Positions 32,404 to 42,089 are shown, numbered from the stretch's first letter. The stretch is DNA of 52,618 nucleotides from Brevibacterium iodinum ATCC 49514 (GCF_900169265.1 NZ_FXYX01000023.1:1-52618), one strand, 5' to 3'. Numbers and translations: made by a program. Notes: generated from the sequence alone by a model not told the origin.

Positions 32404-34724
32404 TGCCTCGCGAGCTCGAGCTCGACATCACAGGCATGACCTGCGCGTCGTGCTCGGCACGGATCGAGAAGAAGCTCACCCGCCTCGACGGGGTCACGGC
32501 GGAGGTCAACCTGCCGCTGGAGACCGCGCATGTGGTCATCGACTCCGAACTCAGCGACGACGACATCACCGCCGCCGTCGAGAAGGCCGGCTACGGCGCC
32601 ACGGTGCGCAGCCCCGGCGCGGGCGGTGCTGGTCCGGAGATCGTCGACTACGATCCCCGCCACCTGCGGCCGCGCTTCATCGGCTCGCTCATCCTGGCCG
32701 TGCCGATCGTCGCGATCTCGATGGTCATGAGCTGGCACTTCGCCGGATGGCAGTGGATCGTCGCGATCCTCGCCCTGCCCGTCGTCACCTGGGGTGCATG
32801 GCCCTTCCACTCGGCGGCGTACAAGGCCGCCCGCGGTGGTTCGACGACCATGGACACCCTGGTCAGCGTCGGCATCACCGTCGCGAGTCTGTACTCGTAC
32901 TTCACGCTGGGCCGGGCCGTCGCCGACGGTCACGGCTGGGCGATCCCCGCCGAGTACCACGTGTGGTTCGAGGCGGCCGCGGCGATCACGGTGTTCCTGC
33001 TCATCGGCAAGCTCACCGAGGACCGGGCGAAGAGCCGGGCGACGGCAGCGCTCAAGGCGCTGCTCGATCTCGGCGCGAAGTCCGCGACCGTGCTGAGGGA
33101 GGGAGCCGCCGCGGACAGTGGGTCCGCTTCGGGCGAGGCTGCTGCGAATGGCGGCCCTGTCGAAGTGCAGGTGCCGATCGACGAGCTGACCGTCGACGAT
33201 GTCTTCCTCGTCCGTCCCGGCGAGAAGATCGCCACCGACGGTGAGGTGCTGACCGGTCATTCGGCCATCGACGAGGCGATGCTCACCGGCGAATCCGTGC
33301 CGGTCGAGGTCGGCCCCGGAGATTCCGTCACCGGAGCCACGATCAACACCTCCGGTGTGCTCGAGGTCCGCGCCACCCGAGTGGGTGCGGATACGACGCT
33401 GGCGGCCATGGCCGATCTCGTCTCTCGTGCGCAGAACGGCAAACCTGCCGTACAGCGACTGGCCGATCGGATCTCGGCGGTGTTCGTGCCGATCGTCTTC
33501 GGCATCGCCATCCTCACCCTGCTCATCTGGGGCTTCGTCACCGGAGACGGGGCGGCGGGACTGCATGCCGCACTCACCGTCCTCATCATCGCCTGCCCCT
33601 GTGCCCTGGGTCTGGCCACGCCGACGGCTCTCGCGGTCTCGTCGGGGCGCGGATCCCAGCTGGGCATCCTCGTCTCCGGGCCCGAGGCGTTGGAGTCGAC
33701 GCGGTCGATCGATACGGTCGTCCTCGACAAGACCGGCACCCTGACCACCGGCGTGATGAGCCTGACCGGAACCGAACTCTCATCCGCGGATTTCGATGTG
33801 CTCGCTCGTTTGGAATCGCGCAGCGAACATCCGATCGCCCGCGCCATCGTCGACGCCGCAACCGAGTTCGTCGGGATGGGTTCAGCGGGTGCTGTCTCGA
33901 CCGGGGCTGCCCCGACTGAGCCGAGCTCGATGGAATCGGCCGAGGAATCGGCCAGGACCGCCTCGGCGAGGTCGGTCGAAACCGCGACCGGGTCATCGGT
34001 CACGGATTTCGAGAACATCGCCGGCGGCGGACTGCGGGCCACGGTCGACGGCGCCGAGGTGCTCGCCGGTCGCCCGGATCTGCTCCGGGAGCGCGGAATC
34101 GCGGTCGACTACCCGACCGATTCGATTCCGCGTGGGGCCACGATCGTCGCACTGGCGATCGACGGTCAGTTCCGCGGGTTGAGCTTCGTCTCCGATGAAG
34201 CCAAACCGACGGCCAAGGCGGCGATCGACGAACTGCATTCGCTGGGACTGAGCATCGTGCTCCTGACCGGAGACAATGCTCAAGCCGCCGAGGTGGTCGC
34301 CGAGGCCCTCGGGATCACCGAGGTCCGTGCGGATGTCCGCCCGGAAGGCAAGGTCTCCGTGGTCAGCGAACTGCAGGGGCAGGGCCGGGCCGTGGCCATG
34401 GTGGGCGACGGGGTCAATGACGCCGCCGCTCTGGCCGGTGCCGATCTCGGCATCGCGATGGGGTCGGGCACGGACGCGGCGATGGCGGCGTCGGACGTCA
34501 CCATGGTCAAGTCCGATCCGCAGCAGATCCCGCAGGCGATCCGACTCTCGCGCCGAACCTTGGGGCTCATCAAGGGCAACCTGTTCTGGGCCTTCGCCTA
34601 CAACACGGCAGCGATCCCGATCGCGGCGCTCGGTCTGCTCGACCCGATGATCGCCGGTGCAGCGATGGCGTTCTCGTCGGTGTTCGTCATCCTCAACAGC
34701 CTCCGTCTCCTGCGCTTCAAGTAG
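32403..34724 (+). CDS. copA: Cu(I)-exporting P1B-type ATPase
   Basis: A 773-residue copper efflux pump. It has an N-terminal HMA domain with GMTCASC (Cys14, Cys17), eight membrane helices, and CPC in [14 protein letters not shown] (about 398). The phosphorylation motif DKTGT is at about 442, HP in SEHPIARAI, and GDGVND at about 668. These fit P1B-1 specificity for Cu(I)/Ag(I). The nucleotide domain carries a Ser/Glu/Ala-rich insertion (about residues 493-534) containing [10 protein letters not shown], whose DNA holds the iterated 9-mer. Translation is coupled to copZ, and a strong hairpin follows. Confidence 0.95.
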   Translation: MPRELELDITGMTCASCSARIEKKLTRLDGVTAEVNLPLETAHVVIDSELSDDDITAAVEKAGYGATVRSPGAGGAGPEIVDYDPRHLRPRFIGSLILAVPIVAISMVMSWHFAGWQWIVAILALPVVTWGAWPFHSAAYKAARGGSTTMDTLVSVGITVASLYSYFTLGRAVADGHGWAIPAEYHVWFEAAAAITVFLLIGKLTEDRAKSRATAALKALLDLGAKSATVLREGAAADSGSASGEAAANGGPVEVQVPIDELTVDDVFLVRPGEKIATDGEVLTGHSAIDEAMLTGESVPVEVGPGDSVTGATINTSGVLEVRATRVGADTTLAAMADLVSRAQNGKPAVQRLADRISAVFVPIVFGIAILTLLIWGFVTGDGAAGLHAALTVLIIACPCALGLATPTALAVSSGRGSQLGILVSGPEALESTRSIDTVVLDKTGTLTTGVMSLTGTELSSADFDVLARLESRSEHPIARAIVDAATEFVGMGSAGAVSTGAAPTEPSSMESAEESARTASARSVETATGSSVTDFENIAGGGLRATVDGAEVLAGRPDLLRERGIAVDYPTDSIPRGATIVALAIDGQFRGLSFVSDEAKPTAKAAIDELHSLGLSIVLLTGDNAQAAEVVAEALGITEVRADVRPEGKVSVVSELQGQGRAVAMVGDGVNDAAALAGADLGIAMGSGTDAAMAASDVTMVKSDPQQIPQAIRLSRRTLGLIKGNLFWAFAYNTAAIPIAALGLLDPMIAGAAMAFSSVFVILNSLRLLRFK

Positions 34725-34820
34725 GGCAGCGGGGCCCTCCGGCGACTGAGTTGGGGCGGGCAAACGTCGGCCGCACAGCGGTAACCGACAGGCTGCCTCT
34801 TCCCGGACTGCGAGCACCCC

Positions 34821-34874
34821 CACCGAAAGCGCCATAACGCCCTGCAGGAGCAGAGCGTTATGGCGCTTTCGGTG
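34821..34874. terminator. Perfect 20-bp hairpin downstream of copA
   Basis: CACCGAAAGCGCCATAACGC (34821-34840) pairs without mismatch with 34855-34874 around a 14-nt loop. It is 97 nt past copA and 99 nt from the end of the convergent small membrane gene, so it may terminate both. Confidence 0.75.
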
Positions 34875-34972
34875 TCTGATGCCTCAGCAGCTGTAGGAGA
34901 TGGCAGCGGTGCGAGGTGGTGGCGCAGGAGACGAAGACGGCGTCCTGCGTCTCAGCGCAGGACTGGGGCGTC

Positions 34973-35263
34973 TCAACGCATGACCGGGTAGGACTGATTC
35001 TGGTTCTGAGTGTCCTTGCGCATCACCCAGTTGAGGTAGCTCGTGAAGCCCGACACCAGCACAAATGCGGCTCCGGCGTAGATGAATGCGTAGCCGAAGG
35101 CGCGGCCGTCCTGCCAAGCTCGGGTGACGATGATCGCGAGGACGAGAGTGACGATTCCGCAGACGACGCCGACTTTGATCGCGTCCTTGTAGGACACCGT
35201 ACTGGTGGGCTTGCCGCCTGTGGACTTCTTCTTCGGGGTGTTCGTGGGCGCCATGCCGCTCAT
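34973..35263 (-). CDS. Small two-span membrane protein, function unknown
   Basis: A protein of about 96 residues with a Lys/Thr-rich N-terminus (TNTPKKKSTGGKPTSTVSYK). Two hydrophobic helices follow (VGVVCGIVTLVLAIIVTRAW and AFIYAGAAFVLVSGFTSYL). I do not recognise the family. The start is uncertain between ATG 35263 and ATG 35254; the frame is open further upstream without protein-like sequence. Monocistronic and convergent with copA. Confidence 0.65.
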   Translation of the reverse strand: MSGMAPTNTPKKKSTGGKPTSTVSYKDAIKVGVVCGIVTLVLAIIVTRAWQDGRAFGYAFIYAGAAFVLVSGFTSYLNWVMRKDTQNQNQSYPVMR

Positions 35264-35457
35264 TCTACCGGTCCGACCTGAGAGGCGACTCGTCCCGTGC
35301 CCGAGATCCCTCCGGCACCGAGGCGGCGCCAAGTCCCCTTGTGGCCGAACTCTGACGCCGGGACCTTGACCGGTGCGGTCGGATCCGACGACGGCGCCGA
35401 GCTCCCTGCGCCGATGATCAGGTGGACTACAGGCTCGGAACAGGCAAAAATGAGGGT

Positions 35458-36177
35458 GTGCCCGTCACTGTCAGACGCGCCTCCAGGGAGGCGCTGTGCT
35501 CAGTTCACTCCGGCCAGGCCCCGCCTGGCCGTGAGCCATGCGCTGACGCCGAGCCGCGCGCTGAGGCCGCGATACCGAAATCCCCCCGTCGCACCGTCCG
35601 CACTGTCACAGCGCTCATCCTCGCGGCGATCATGGCTCTCACCGTCACAGCATGCGGCCCCGATCGCGGCCTCAAGGTCTCCCCCGAGGGCAACCCCTCC
35701 CCCTCACTCTTCGCCCCCAACACCGAGGCAGCCGGCCAGGCGAACGAACCGTTCTCGCTCGACGAGGTCCGCAAGGCCATCGAATCATCCTCGGGAATCG
35801 CCGTCACCGGCAGCGCCACGGAGACCGCCAAGGTCGTCGCCGACTGCGAGGACTGCCTGAAGTTCGCGTCGCCGTTCCTCAGCGGCGAACAGAAGTTCCA
35901 GCTGGTCACGGTGGCCAACCCCAAACAGCGGAATGAGATCATCGCCGGCGCTGTCATCAGCGAACAGAGAGGCGAACCCCGCCTCGAGCTCATCGCCACA
36001 GGCAATCAGCTCAAGGTCAGTCCCGGCAGAAATGGGACACTGGTGGTGCAGGAGGCCATGTTCGCCGACGGGGACAAAGCATGCTGCCCCTCCGGCTGGT
36101 CGGTGCAGGTGTTCCGCCTGCACGACGGTAGGTTTGAACCAGGTCAACGCTTCACGCGGCTTAATGGAGAAACGTAA
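35458..36177 (+). CDS. Lipoprotein of a Cse-like three-gene signalling operon
   Basis: An exported lipoprotein of about 239 residues. After a basic N-terminus and a hydrophobic core (TALILAAIMALTVTAC) comes the lipobox TVTAC. The mature part has a Cys pair in CEDCLK and another in ACCPSGW, and ends RLHDGRFEP, as in small beta-domain lipoproteins. The N-terminal region before the signal is longer than usual, and the GTG start is a guess. Its stop TAA overlaps the response regulator ATG (TAATG). Position and type match CseA of Streptomyces, a lipoprotein that tunes the CseBC cell-envelope stress system. Function by context. Confidence 0.75.
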   Translation: MPVTVRRASREALCSVHSGQAPPGREPCADAEPRAEAAIPKSPRRTVRTVTALILAAIMALTVTACGPDRGLKVSPEGNPSPSLFAPNTEAAGQANEPFSLDEVRKAIESSSGIAVTGSATETAKVVADCEDCLKFASPFLSGEQKFQLVTVANPKQRNEIIAGAVISEQRGEPRLELIATGNQLKVSPGRNGTLVVQEAMFADGDKACCPSGWSVQVFRLHDGRFEPGQRFTRLNGET

Positions 36178-37142
36178 TGCACATAGTTCTGGTCGAGGAT
36201 GACGAGGTCATCCGCGAAACGACGCAGATCGGACTCGAACGCTTCGACTACACGGTCTCGGCCTTTGCCGACGGCCGCGAGGGGTACGAGTTCGTCTCCG
36301 CCAACGGCGCTGACGTCCTGCTTCTGGATCTCATGCTGCCGACGATGAACGGCGCGTCAATCTGCCGTGCCGTGCGCGAACGTTCGACGATCCCGATCAT
36401 CATCATCTCCGCCCGCTCCGATGCCATCGACATCGTCCAGGCGCTCGAGGCCGGAGCCGACGACTACCTCACCAAACCTTTCGACATGCAGGTGCTCAAC
36501 GCCCGCATCCGCGCGGTCGTCCGCCGATTCATCACCACCGGTACCGACCGCTTCGGCTATTCCCCTGCCCCCGAGGCGGATGAGCATCACGAAACCGTCA
36601 TCGGTCCCGGCGGCATGGTCACCGGCGACGGCATCCCCGAGGTCCTCGGCGCCAGCCCCGGAATGGACACCCGGGATCGACTGCGAGCGCAGCTCGAATC
36701 CGATGACATCTACCTCGGTGCCGGTGGGAAATTCACCACCGCCCCCGAGGCGGACGACGACGAAGAGGCGATCGGCGGCACCGGGGTTCCACCCCGCCCG
36801 AGTGGCTCGCCCACTGTGGCCCAGGAACCGTCCGGCTCCGACGGCGGGCTGGGTCCGTTCCGCACACGGCTGGGATCCCTCGTCCTCGACACCGGCCGGC
36901 TGACCGTCGAGGTCGACGGAGAGGAAGTCCATCTCACCCCGACCGAGCTGCGCGTCCTCCTGCTGCTGACCGAGCAGCCCGAACATGTGTACTCCCGGGA
37001 GAAGATCGCGTTCACTGTATGGGGATACGAATGGGCCGGCGACTCCCGCGTCGTCGACGTCCACATCCAGCGCCTGCGGAAGAAGATCGGGGCGAACATG
37101 ATCGAAACCGTTCGCGGATTCGGTTACCGCTTCGCAGGCTGA
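36177..37142 (+). CDS. OmpR-family response regulator with long acidic linker (CseB-like)
   Basis: A 321-residue regulator. The receiver has EDDE, Asp51 in VLLLDLMLPTMNG and Lys in YLTKPF. The winged helix is at about 228-321, with LTPTELRVLLLLTEQ and VDVHIQRLRKKIG. Between them is a linker of roughly 100 residues, rich in Asp, Glu, Gly and Pro (for example TAPEADDDEEAIGGTG), where OmpR proteins normally have about 10-20. Translation is coupled to the lipoprotein before it, and the kinase starts 4 nt after it. Confidence 0.88.
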   Translation: MHIVLVEDDEVIRETTQIGLERFDYTVSAFADGREGYEFVSANGADVLLLDLMLPTMNGASICRAVRERSTIPIIIISARSDAIDIVQALEAGADDYLTKPFDMQVLNARIRAVVRRFITTGTDRFGYSPAPEADEHHETVIGPGGMVTGDGIPEVLGASPGMDTRDRLRAQLESDDIYLGAGGKFTTAPEADDDEEAIGGTGVPPRPSGSPTVAQEPSGSDGGLGPFRTRLGSLVLDTGRLTVEVDGEEVHLTPTELRVLLLLTEQPEHVYSREKIAFTVWGYEWAGDSRVVDVHIQRLRKKIGANMIETVRGFGYRFAG

Positions 37143-37146
37143 TCGC

Positions 37147-38433
37147 ATGTCGCTGCGCTGGAAGATCTCTCTGCTCATCGTCGCCTCGGTGATCATCGCC
37201 GTGCTGTCGTGCTCGATCGTGCTGCGCCAATCCGCGGCCCGGGCCGAGGACGACCGGATGCGTTCGACCGTGACGGAGCAGCTGACGAACGCGACGGCCA
37301 TCTTCTCCGAAACCGGGGTGCTCACCCTCAACGCCCGCATCGATGATCCGGAGCTGCCCAAGGAAGCGCGCAAGTCCGCGCTCAAGGGTCAGAGCGTGAC
37401 GATCCGGTCCGAGGTCGACGGCGAGGAGATCGTGTGGGCAGCTGCCCCCATCGAGGTCGGCTCGCACACCCAGGTGATCTCCGTGCGCGCCTCGACGAAG
37501 GACAGCCAGGAGCTCATCGGCCGCATCGACCAAGCACTGCTGGTCGGCATGATCGGCTCCGCCCTCGTCGTCGGCGGTGTGGGATCGATCGTCGCCGGCC
37601 GCATCTCCCGCAGGCTCACCCTCGGTGCGCAGGCGGCCAGGAAGATCGCCGCCGGTGACACGACCACGCGCATCGCCGACGTCATCGACGAATCCGATCA
37701 GGAGGTGTGGGCCTTCGCCACGGCCGTCGACACCGCGGTGGCCCGCCTGACCGAACGCATCGACTCCGAGCAGCGCTTCACGGCCGATCTCGCGCACGAG
37801 ATGCGCACGCCGCTGACCGGTCTGGTCAACGCCGCCAACCTGCTCGAAGAGGATTCCCGCCCCGCCGACCTCGTCAAGGACCGGGTCGTGCGCATGCAGG
37901 TCCTCGTCGAAGATCTCCTCGAGGTCTCCCGCCTCGACGCCGGCCGCGCCAACCCCGAGTTCACCCGCGTCGACGTCGATCAGGCGATCCGTTCCCTGTT
38001 GGGCACGATGGAAGCCTCGGGCGCCCTGGCCGGCCATCAGATCGACACGCATCTGGCGGCGTTGAATTCGACGCTGGTCACCGATGTCCGCCGTTTCGAG
38101 CGCATCGTGTCGAACCTGCTCGTCAACGCGATCAAACACGGCGGAGATCCCATTCGTTTGGAGACGAGCACGCGCAGCATCGTCGTCACCGACTCCGGTT
38201 CCGGCTATCCGCCGGACATCGTCAACACCGGCCCGACCCGCTTCGTCTCCGCCGGCGGCGGCGGAATGGGCCTCGGTCTCGTCATCGCGCAGGGGCAGGC
38301 TCGCCTGCTCGGCATCAAGCTGATCTTCGGTAACGACCCCGTAACGGGAGGCGCCCGAACCGAGGTGATCTTGCCCGACGAGGAAGCCCAGGACCGTGCA
38401 CTCCGACAGTACATCGAGAGCCGATCCGAATGA
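37147..38433 (+). CDS. Sensor histidine kinase (CseC-like)
   Basis: A 428-residue membrane kinase. The first helix is at about 7-24, an extracytoplasmic domain of about 110 residues follows, then the second helix (ALLVGMIGSALVVGGVGSIVAG) and a HAMP region. The phosphoacceptor His is in FTADLAHEMRTPLTG, the N-box in NLLVNAIKHGG, and the glycine-rich lid reads GGGGMGLGLVIAQ. It should phosphorylate the regulator encoded 4 nt upstream. The ligand is unknown; the CseC comparison suggests envelope stress. Confidence 0.88.
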   Translation: MSLRWKISLLIVASVIIAVLSCSIVLRQSAARAEDDRMRSTVTEQLTNATAIFSETGVLTLNARIDDPELPKEARKSALKGQSVTIRSEVDGEEIVWAAAPIEVGSHTQVISVRASTKDSQELIGRIDQALLVGMIGSALVVGGVGSIVAGRISRRLTLGAQAARKIAAGDTTTRIADVIDESDQEVWAFATAVDTAVARLTERIDSEQRFTADLAHEMRTPLTGLVNAANLLEEDSRPADLVKDRVVRMQVLVEDLLEVSRLDAGRANPEFTRVDVDQAIRSLLGTMEASGALAGHQIDTHLAALNSTLVTDVRRFERIVSNLLVNAIKHGGDPIRLETSTRSIVVTDSGSGYPPDIVNTGPTRFVSAGGGGMGLGLVIAQGQARLLGIKLIFGNDPVTGGARTEVILPDEEAQDRALRQYIESRSE

Positions 38434-38564
38434 TTTCGCCGAGGCGGCCCCTCACCGCCTTTCATGGCGCTGACCTGGCCTGATACCGGGATTCCGAGGT
38501 TCCGCTGAACCCGGCCTGAACATCGGCTGACCACCCGCGAGTGCGACTCGTCACCAAAATATGA

Positions 38565-38612
38565 CAGGTTCTATATATTCCCGTTACACTTTTGTTATGT
38601 TGTATTGAAGTC
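38565..38612 (+). promoter_or_regulatory. AT-rich promoter-like stretch before the M15 peptidase gene
   Basis: The region has TATATATT (38572-38579), TTACACTTTTG and TATGTTG, much more AT-rich than its surroundings, 50-90 nt upstream of ATG 38660. The exact -35 and -10 cannot be fixed by eye. Confidence 0.35.
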
Positions 38613-38659
38613 GGCGAAACCTCGGCGGTCTTCGACGAGTCACAGTCACACGGAGAGTT

Positions 38660-39718
38660 ATGTCAGAGTCATCATCGACCACAGAACCAACGGTGCGTCG
38701 ACGGGATCTGCACAAGCGTCGCTCATCGTCCCCGTTCTCACGCGCACGCACCTCGTCACGCAGCACCGGGGCGCCGACCGCGCCTGCATCCGTTGGCTCT
38801 TCAGCCGAATCCCTGTCGCCCAGGCGCGCAGCGATGGCCGCCGAGGCGCGGGCCGCTCAGACGTCTCCGCGTCGTGCCGCAATGGCTCGTGAAGCCGCCG
38901 CGGTGCCCACGACCTTCGGGTCACCGTCTGGCTCGTCTGCCCGTCGGGTCAGCGCAGGAGCCGCCGAGAGCCGCGGGTCCGATGGTGCGCTGCTCAAGTC
39001 CGTGCGAAAGAAGAAAGTGCGGACCGTCTCGACACTGGCTGCCGTCTCAGTGGCGGGTGCCGCCACTGCAGTGACCATGCTGGTCAACAACCTCAGCGGA
39101 GGCGCCGAGGTCAAGACCGATCCGACCGCCGCCGGTGAGCCCGCAACCGTCAACGCGGAGAAGGTCAACGCCGACGTCCCCGAGGTCAAGGGGAAGTCGT
39201 CGATGGAGATCGGCGTGCCGAGCGCCAAGCAGAAGAAGGTCGAAGCTGCGTCCCGCGCTGTTGAGAAGAGCGCCCTGCCCGGCTGCGATGCGAAACAGAA
39301 CTTCGATCAGTCCGCCGGCAATGGCGAGCTGCCCGATGAATGGCTGTGTGGCCTCGGCAAGGAAGACCACCGACTCCGCGCGGACGCCGCTGTCTCCTTC
39401 GCTAAGATGAATGCCGCGTACAAGAAGGACACCGGCAAGGAGCTCGAGATCACGGACTCCTACCGCGACATGGCCGGACAGCTCTCGGTTGCAGGCCGGA
39501 AGCCGGGACTGGCTGCCAAGCCGGGCACCTCGCTGCACGGTTGGGGCATCGCCCTCGACCTCGGCGGCGGGGTCGCAAGCAAGTCCGGAGCCTGGAACTG
39601 GCTCGTCGAGCACGGGGACGAATACGGCTGGGAGAACCCCGACTGGGCCAAGGCGAGCATGTACGAGCCGTGGCACTGGGAATACACTCCCGCCCGCGAC
39701 TCGATTCCCGGCAAGTGA
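38660..39718 (+). CDS. M15-family D-alanyl-D-alanine carboxypeptidase (VanY/DacC-like)
   Basis: A 352-residue envelope zinc peptidase. Residues 1-115 are basic and Ser/Ala-rich with two RRAAMA repeats, then comes a membrane helix (VSTLAAVSVAGAATAVTMLV), so it is a type II membrane protein. The catalytic domain carries the M15 motif S-x-H-x(2)-G-x-A-x-D as SLHGWGIALD (His about 293) and WHWEY (His about 339). It trims the terminal D-Ala of peptidoglycan stems. GGAGAG lies 3-8 nt before the ATG. Its placement after the Cse-like operon suggests a common envelope theme. It ends 4 nt from the convergent DUF1990 gene. Confidence 0.85.
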   Translation: MSESSSTTEPTVRRRDLHKRRSSSPFSRARTSSRSTGAPTAPASVGSSAESLSPRRAAMAAEARAAQTSPRRAAMAREAAAVPTTFGSPSGSSARRVSAGAAESRGSDGALLKSVRKKKVRTVSTLAAVSVAGAATAVTMLVNNLSGGAEVKTDPTAAGEPATVNAEKVNADVPEVKGKSSMEIGVPSAKQKKVEAASRAVEKSALPGCDAKQNFDQSAGNGELPDEWLCGLGKEDHRLRADAAVSFAKMNAAYKKDTGKELEITDSYRDMAGQLSVAGRKPGLAAKPGTSLHGWGIALDLGGGVASKSGAWNWLVEHGDEYGWENPDWAKASMYEPWHWEYTPARDSIPGK

Positions 39719-39722
39719 CCGA

Positions 39723-40340
39723 TCAGCCGCGCAGCGCCCGTCCGTATCGGCGGCGGTAGATGGCCTGAGCGAACCGGACGAACGGTTCGCCGAGTCTCCA
39801 GATGCCCAGCCCCGCCCGCGAAACCGACCTCAGGACGAGGAAGACCCGATCATCGGCGGTGCGGATGAGGATGAATGACTCCTCTCCGGTGATCGGATGT
39901 CCCGGCTTCGTGCCATAGGTGAAGCCGCATCGGTCCTCCGCCTCGAAGACGTCGATGACTCGTGAGGGCTCGGGCAGTCGGAAGGGCCCGAGGCGCACGC
40001 GGATCGTCGGCTCCTGCCCCGGCTCCACTCGAGGCGGCAGGCCAGAACCCACTCCGTCCGCGCGAGCGTCGACATCGGCCGTCGACTCCGCTCCAGCCGC
40101 TCGACTGACCATGTCCGCACTTCCGACGAGGACGGCGTCGACGTCTACCTCCATGTCGAAGCCGCTGCGGACCTTGACCTCCCAGTGCAGGAGCTCCTCG
40201 GCGCAGCGCTCGAACGTGTCTCTCCCGTGGCCGACGAAATACGCGGATTCGAAGTGACGGTAGCCGTCGGGACGCTCCAGCCACCTCGGCGAGATGGGAT
40301 GAGTCAGCGTCTCCGGGCGCTCCTGTGATTGTTCGGCCAT
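39723..40340 (-). CDS. DUF1990 family protein
   Basis: A 205-residue protein. FTYGTKPGHPITGEESFIL is the hallmark of DUF1990, and the ending (WRLGEPFVRFAQAIYRRRYGRALR) is also typical. The N-terminal YRHFESAYFVGHGRDTFERCAEELLHWEV matches the family start. The biochemical role is unknown. Residues about 78-105 form an Ala/Asp/Glu-rich insertion. Convergent with the M15 gene, with only 4 nt between stops. Confidence 0.85.
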   Translation of the reverse strand: MAEQSQERPETLTHPISPRWLERPDGYRHFESAYFVGHGRDTFERCAEELLHWEVKVRSGFDMEVDVDAVLVGSADMVSRAAGAESTADVDARADGVGSGLPPRVEPGQEPTIRVRLGPFRLPEPSRVIDVFEAEDRCGFTYGTKPGHPITGEESFILIRTADDRVFLVLRSVSRAGLGIWRLGEPFVRFAQAIYRRRYGRALRG

Positions 40341-40508
40341 GCCTCCAACCTAACGGACTCGAACCGTCAACCGAACGGACTCGGACCGCGTGACTCACAG
40401 TCCGGACGGCTGTGTGGCGTCGACCGGACGGCCACGTATGATGCCAAGAACAGCGGACCTCAATCGAATGTCCGCTCAGCATCTGAGCCAGGATCAAAGG
40501 AGAACCAC

Positions 40509-40961
40509 GTGCGCACAATCAACGGCATCGACGAGATCGAATCGCTCATCGGCCAGGAGCTCGGCTCCTCCGAATGGATGACGATGGATCAGGACGCCAT
40601 CAACACCTTCGCCGATGTCACCGGCGACCACCAGTGGATCCACGTGGACGAAGCGCGCGCCGCCGAGGGGCCCTACGGTGCGACGATCGTCCACGGATTC
40701 TTCACCCTCTCGCTCATCCCGAAATTCTCCACCGAGGTCTTCACGATCGAAGGCGTGTCGATCCGCGTCAACTACGGACTCAACAAGGTCCGCTTCCTCC
40801 AGCCCGTCGTCGTCGGCTCCCGCCTGCGCGGAACCATCAGCGTCAAGGACGTCATCCGCGGCGACAAGGGCACGCAGGTCATCCTCGAACACACGATCGA
40901 GATCGAAGGCCAGGACCGCCCCGCATGCGTCGCCGAGGTGGTCACCCTCCTCGTCGAGTGA
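40509..40961 (+). CDS. MaoC-like (R)-specific enoyl-CoA hydratase
   Basis: A 150-residue hotdog-fold enzyme. The hydratase motif FADVTGDHQWIHVDEARA contains the catalytic Asp and His. GATIVHGFFTLSLIPKF and NYGLNKVRFLQPVVVGSRLRG complete the MaoC domain. It adds water to trans-2-enoyl-CoA, in fatty-acid or related acyl-CoA metabolism. A GTG start is chosen because AAAGGAG lies 6 nt upstream, and earlier frame sequence is not protein-like. Monocistronic. Confidence 0.88.
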   Translation: MRTINGIDEIESLIGQELGSSEWMTMDQDAINTFADVTGDHQWIHVDEARAAEGPYGATIVHGFFTLSLIPKFSTEVFTIEGVSIRVNYGLNKVRFLQPVVVGSRLRGTISVKDVIRGDKGTQVILEHTIEIEGQDRPACVAEVVTLLVE

Positions 40962-40991
40962 GGCCGCCACTCCGGCAAAATTGAGTCGATA

Positions 40992-41037
40992 GTGGCGAAA
41001 AGTCTGGAATTCCCCGCTGGTTCCGACTTTTCGCCAC
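40992..41037. repeat. Palindromic repeat A, 3' side of the DUF559 gene
   Basis: GTGGCGAAAAGTC (40992-41004) pairs with GACTTTTCGCCAC (41025-41037), then GGAA/TTCC after a one-base bulge. Flanks are asymmetric: GATA precedes the left arm and AT follows the right arm. The related element at 42222-42267 is in the opposite orientation. It sits between convergent genes and could also terminate transcription. Confidence 0.8.
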
Positions 41038-41054
41038 ATTCAGAATGGTTCGAT

Positions 41055-42089
41055 TCATAACAGACCCGCACGGCCGAGGTGGTGTTCGATGATTCGGCAG
41101 ATGTCCGCCTGATTCGACCGTTTCGAGACTCTGAGAACGAACCACCCTTCGGCTTCCAATGCGGCGATTCGCCGATTGTCTTCAGCGAACTGCGCCGGTG
41201 AGCTGCGGTGATGATCGCCTTCGTACTCTATGGCGAATCGGATTTCCGGGTATCCCAGGTCTGGATGCAGCACCGAATCAATCAGGCGGCAGTACACCGC
41301 CGGATGTACAGACGGCTCGGGGAATCCGGCGGCGATCAACCGCAGTCGAAGGCGCGTCTCCGGGGGCGAGTCCACATCCTCCCGGACCAATTCGATCGCG
41401 CTCTGTGCAGCCCGGCGTCCGACCAAACGCGAACGCGCGGCCAGTTCGGCGCGGATCTCAGCAATCGTCGTAAGCGGACCACAATGCCACCTGCCCACAG
41501 CAGCGTCACCGAGCTCGACCAGTTGCTCGGTCGTCAGCACACCTGCGAGTTCTGCGAATAGTTGGGGCACCGAGATGAGCGGCAGGCCGAAGAAGTTGTC
41601 TGCCCGCAACCGTACATACCGGTGCAGGACCGCATCCCGCCGTCGCCGGGAAGCATTTGCCTCGCCGAGCGCCACGTGCAGACGCTTGTCGGCCGACCTC
41701 GGCAACGGCAACCCGTACAAGCGGGCAGCAGTGACATTGCACCCGACTGATCTGGGATCGGCGCCAATGGCCGCAGTGAGCCTGACCTGGTCCCGCGCCC
41801 ATTGATCGTCTGCCCAGACCGGGGCGAAGATCTCGGTCTCAGGTTTCGTGTCTATCCACATTCCATGCGTGATCTGCTTGAAACGTGAGCTCGTCAGCAG
41901 CATGTGACGGGTCACCCCAAGTGCGGCCGCCTCGGTGCGAGAGAAGGGCACCGGCGCCCTCATCAGCTTCCGCGGTTTCTCGGTCCATGGCAGGATCGGC
42001 CATCTCCGCACAGGTTCACTGTCCGTCAGCGACCGTCCCGATACCAGTCTGGTCGAAGTTGCCGTCTTCGGCAGTCGTCGTGAGTCCAT
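41055..42089 (-). CDS. AbiEi-like/DUF559 protein with Vsr-like nuclease fold
   Basis: A protein of about 344 residues. The N-terminal part (FSRTEAAALGVTRHMLLTSSRFKQITHGMWID) resembles the winged-helix AbiEi-type antitoxin head. The C-terminal domain is DUF559: LGYPEIRFAIEYEGDHHRSS then DNRRIAALEAEGWFVLRVS, the Vsr/restriction-endonuclease-like core with likely catalytic acidic residues. The combination is frequent in actinobacteria, with uncertain function. The start is unsure: ATG 42089 has no clear ribosome site, and ATG 41963 has GGAAG but only 3 nt away. No partner toxin or antitoxin gene is adjacent. It is bracketed by an inverted pair of palindromes. Confidence 0.72.
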   Translation of the reverse strand: MDSRRLPKTATSTRLVSGRSLTDSEPVRRWPILPWTEKPRKLMRAPVPFSRTEAAALGVTRHMLLTSSRFKQITHGMWIDTKPETEIFAPVWADDQWARDQVRLTAAIGADPRSVGCNVTAARLYGLPLPRSADKRLHVALGEANASRRRRDAVLHRYVRLRADNFFGLPLISVPQLFAELAGVLTTEQLVELGDAAVGRWHCGPLTTIAEIRAELAARSRLVGRRAAQSAIELVREDVDSPPETRLRLRLIAAGFPEPSVHPAVYCRLIDSVLHPDLGYPEIRFAIEYEGDHHRSSPAQFAEDNRRIAALEAEGWFVLRVSKRSNQADICRIIEHHLGRAGLL

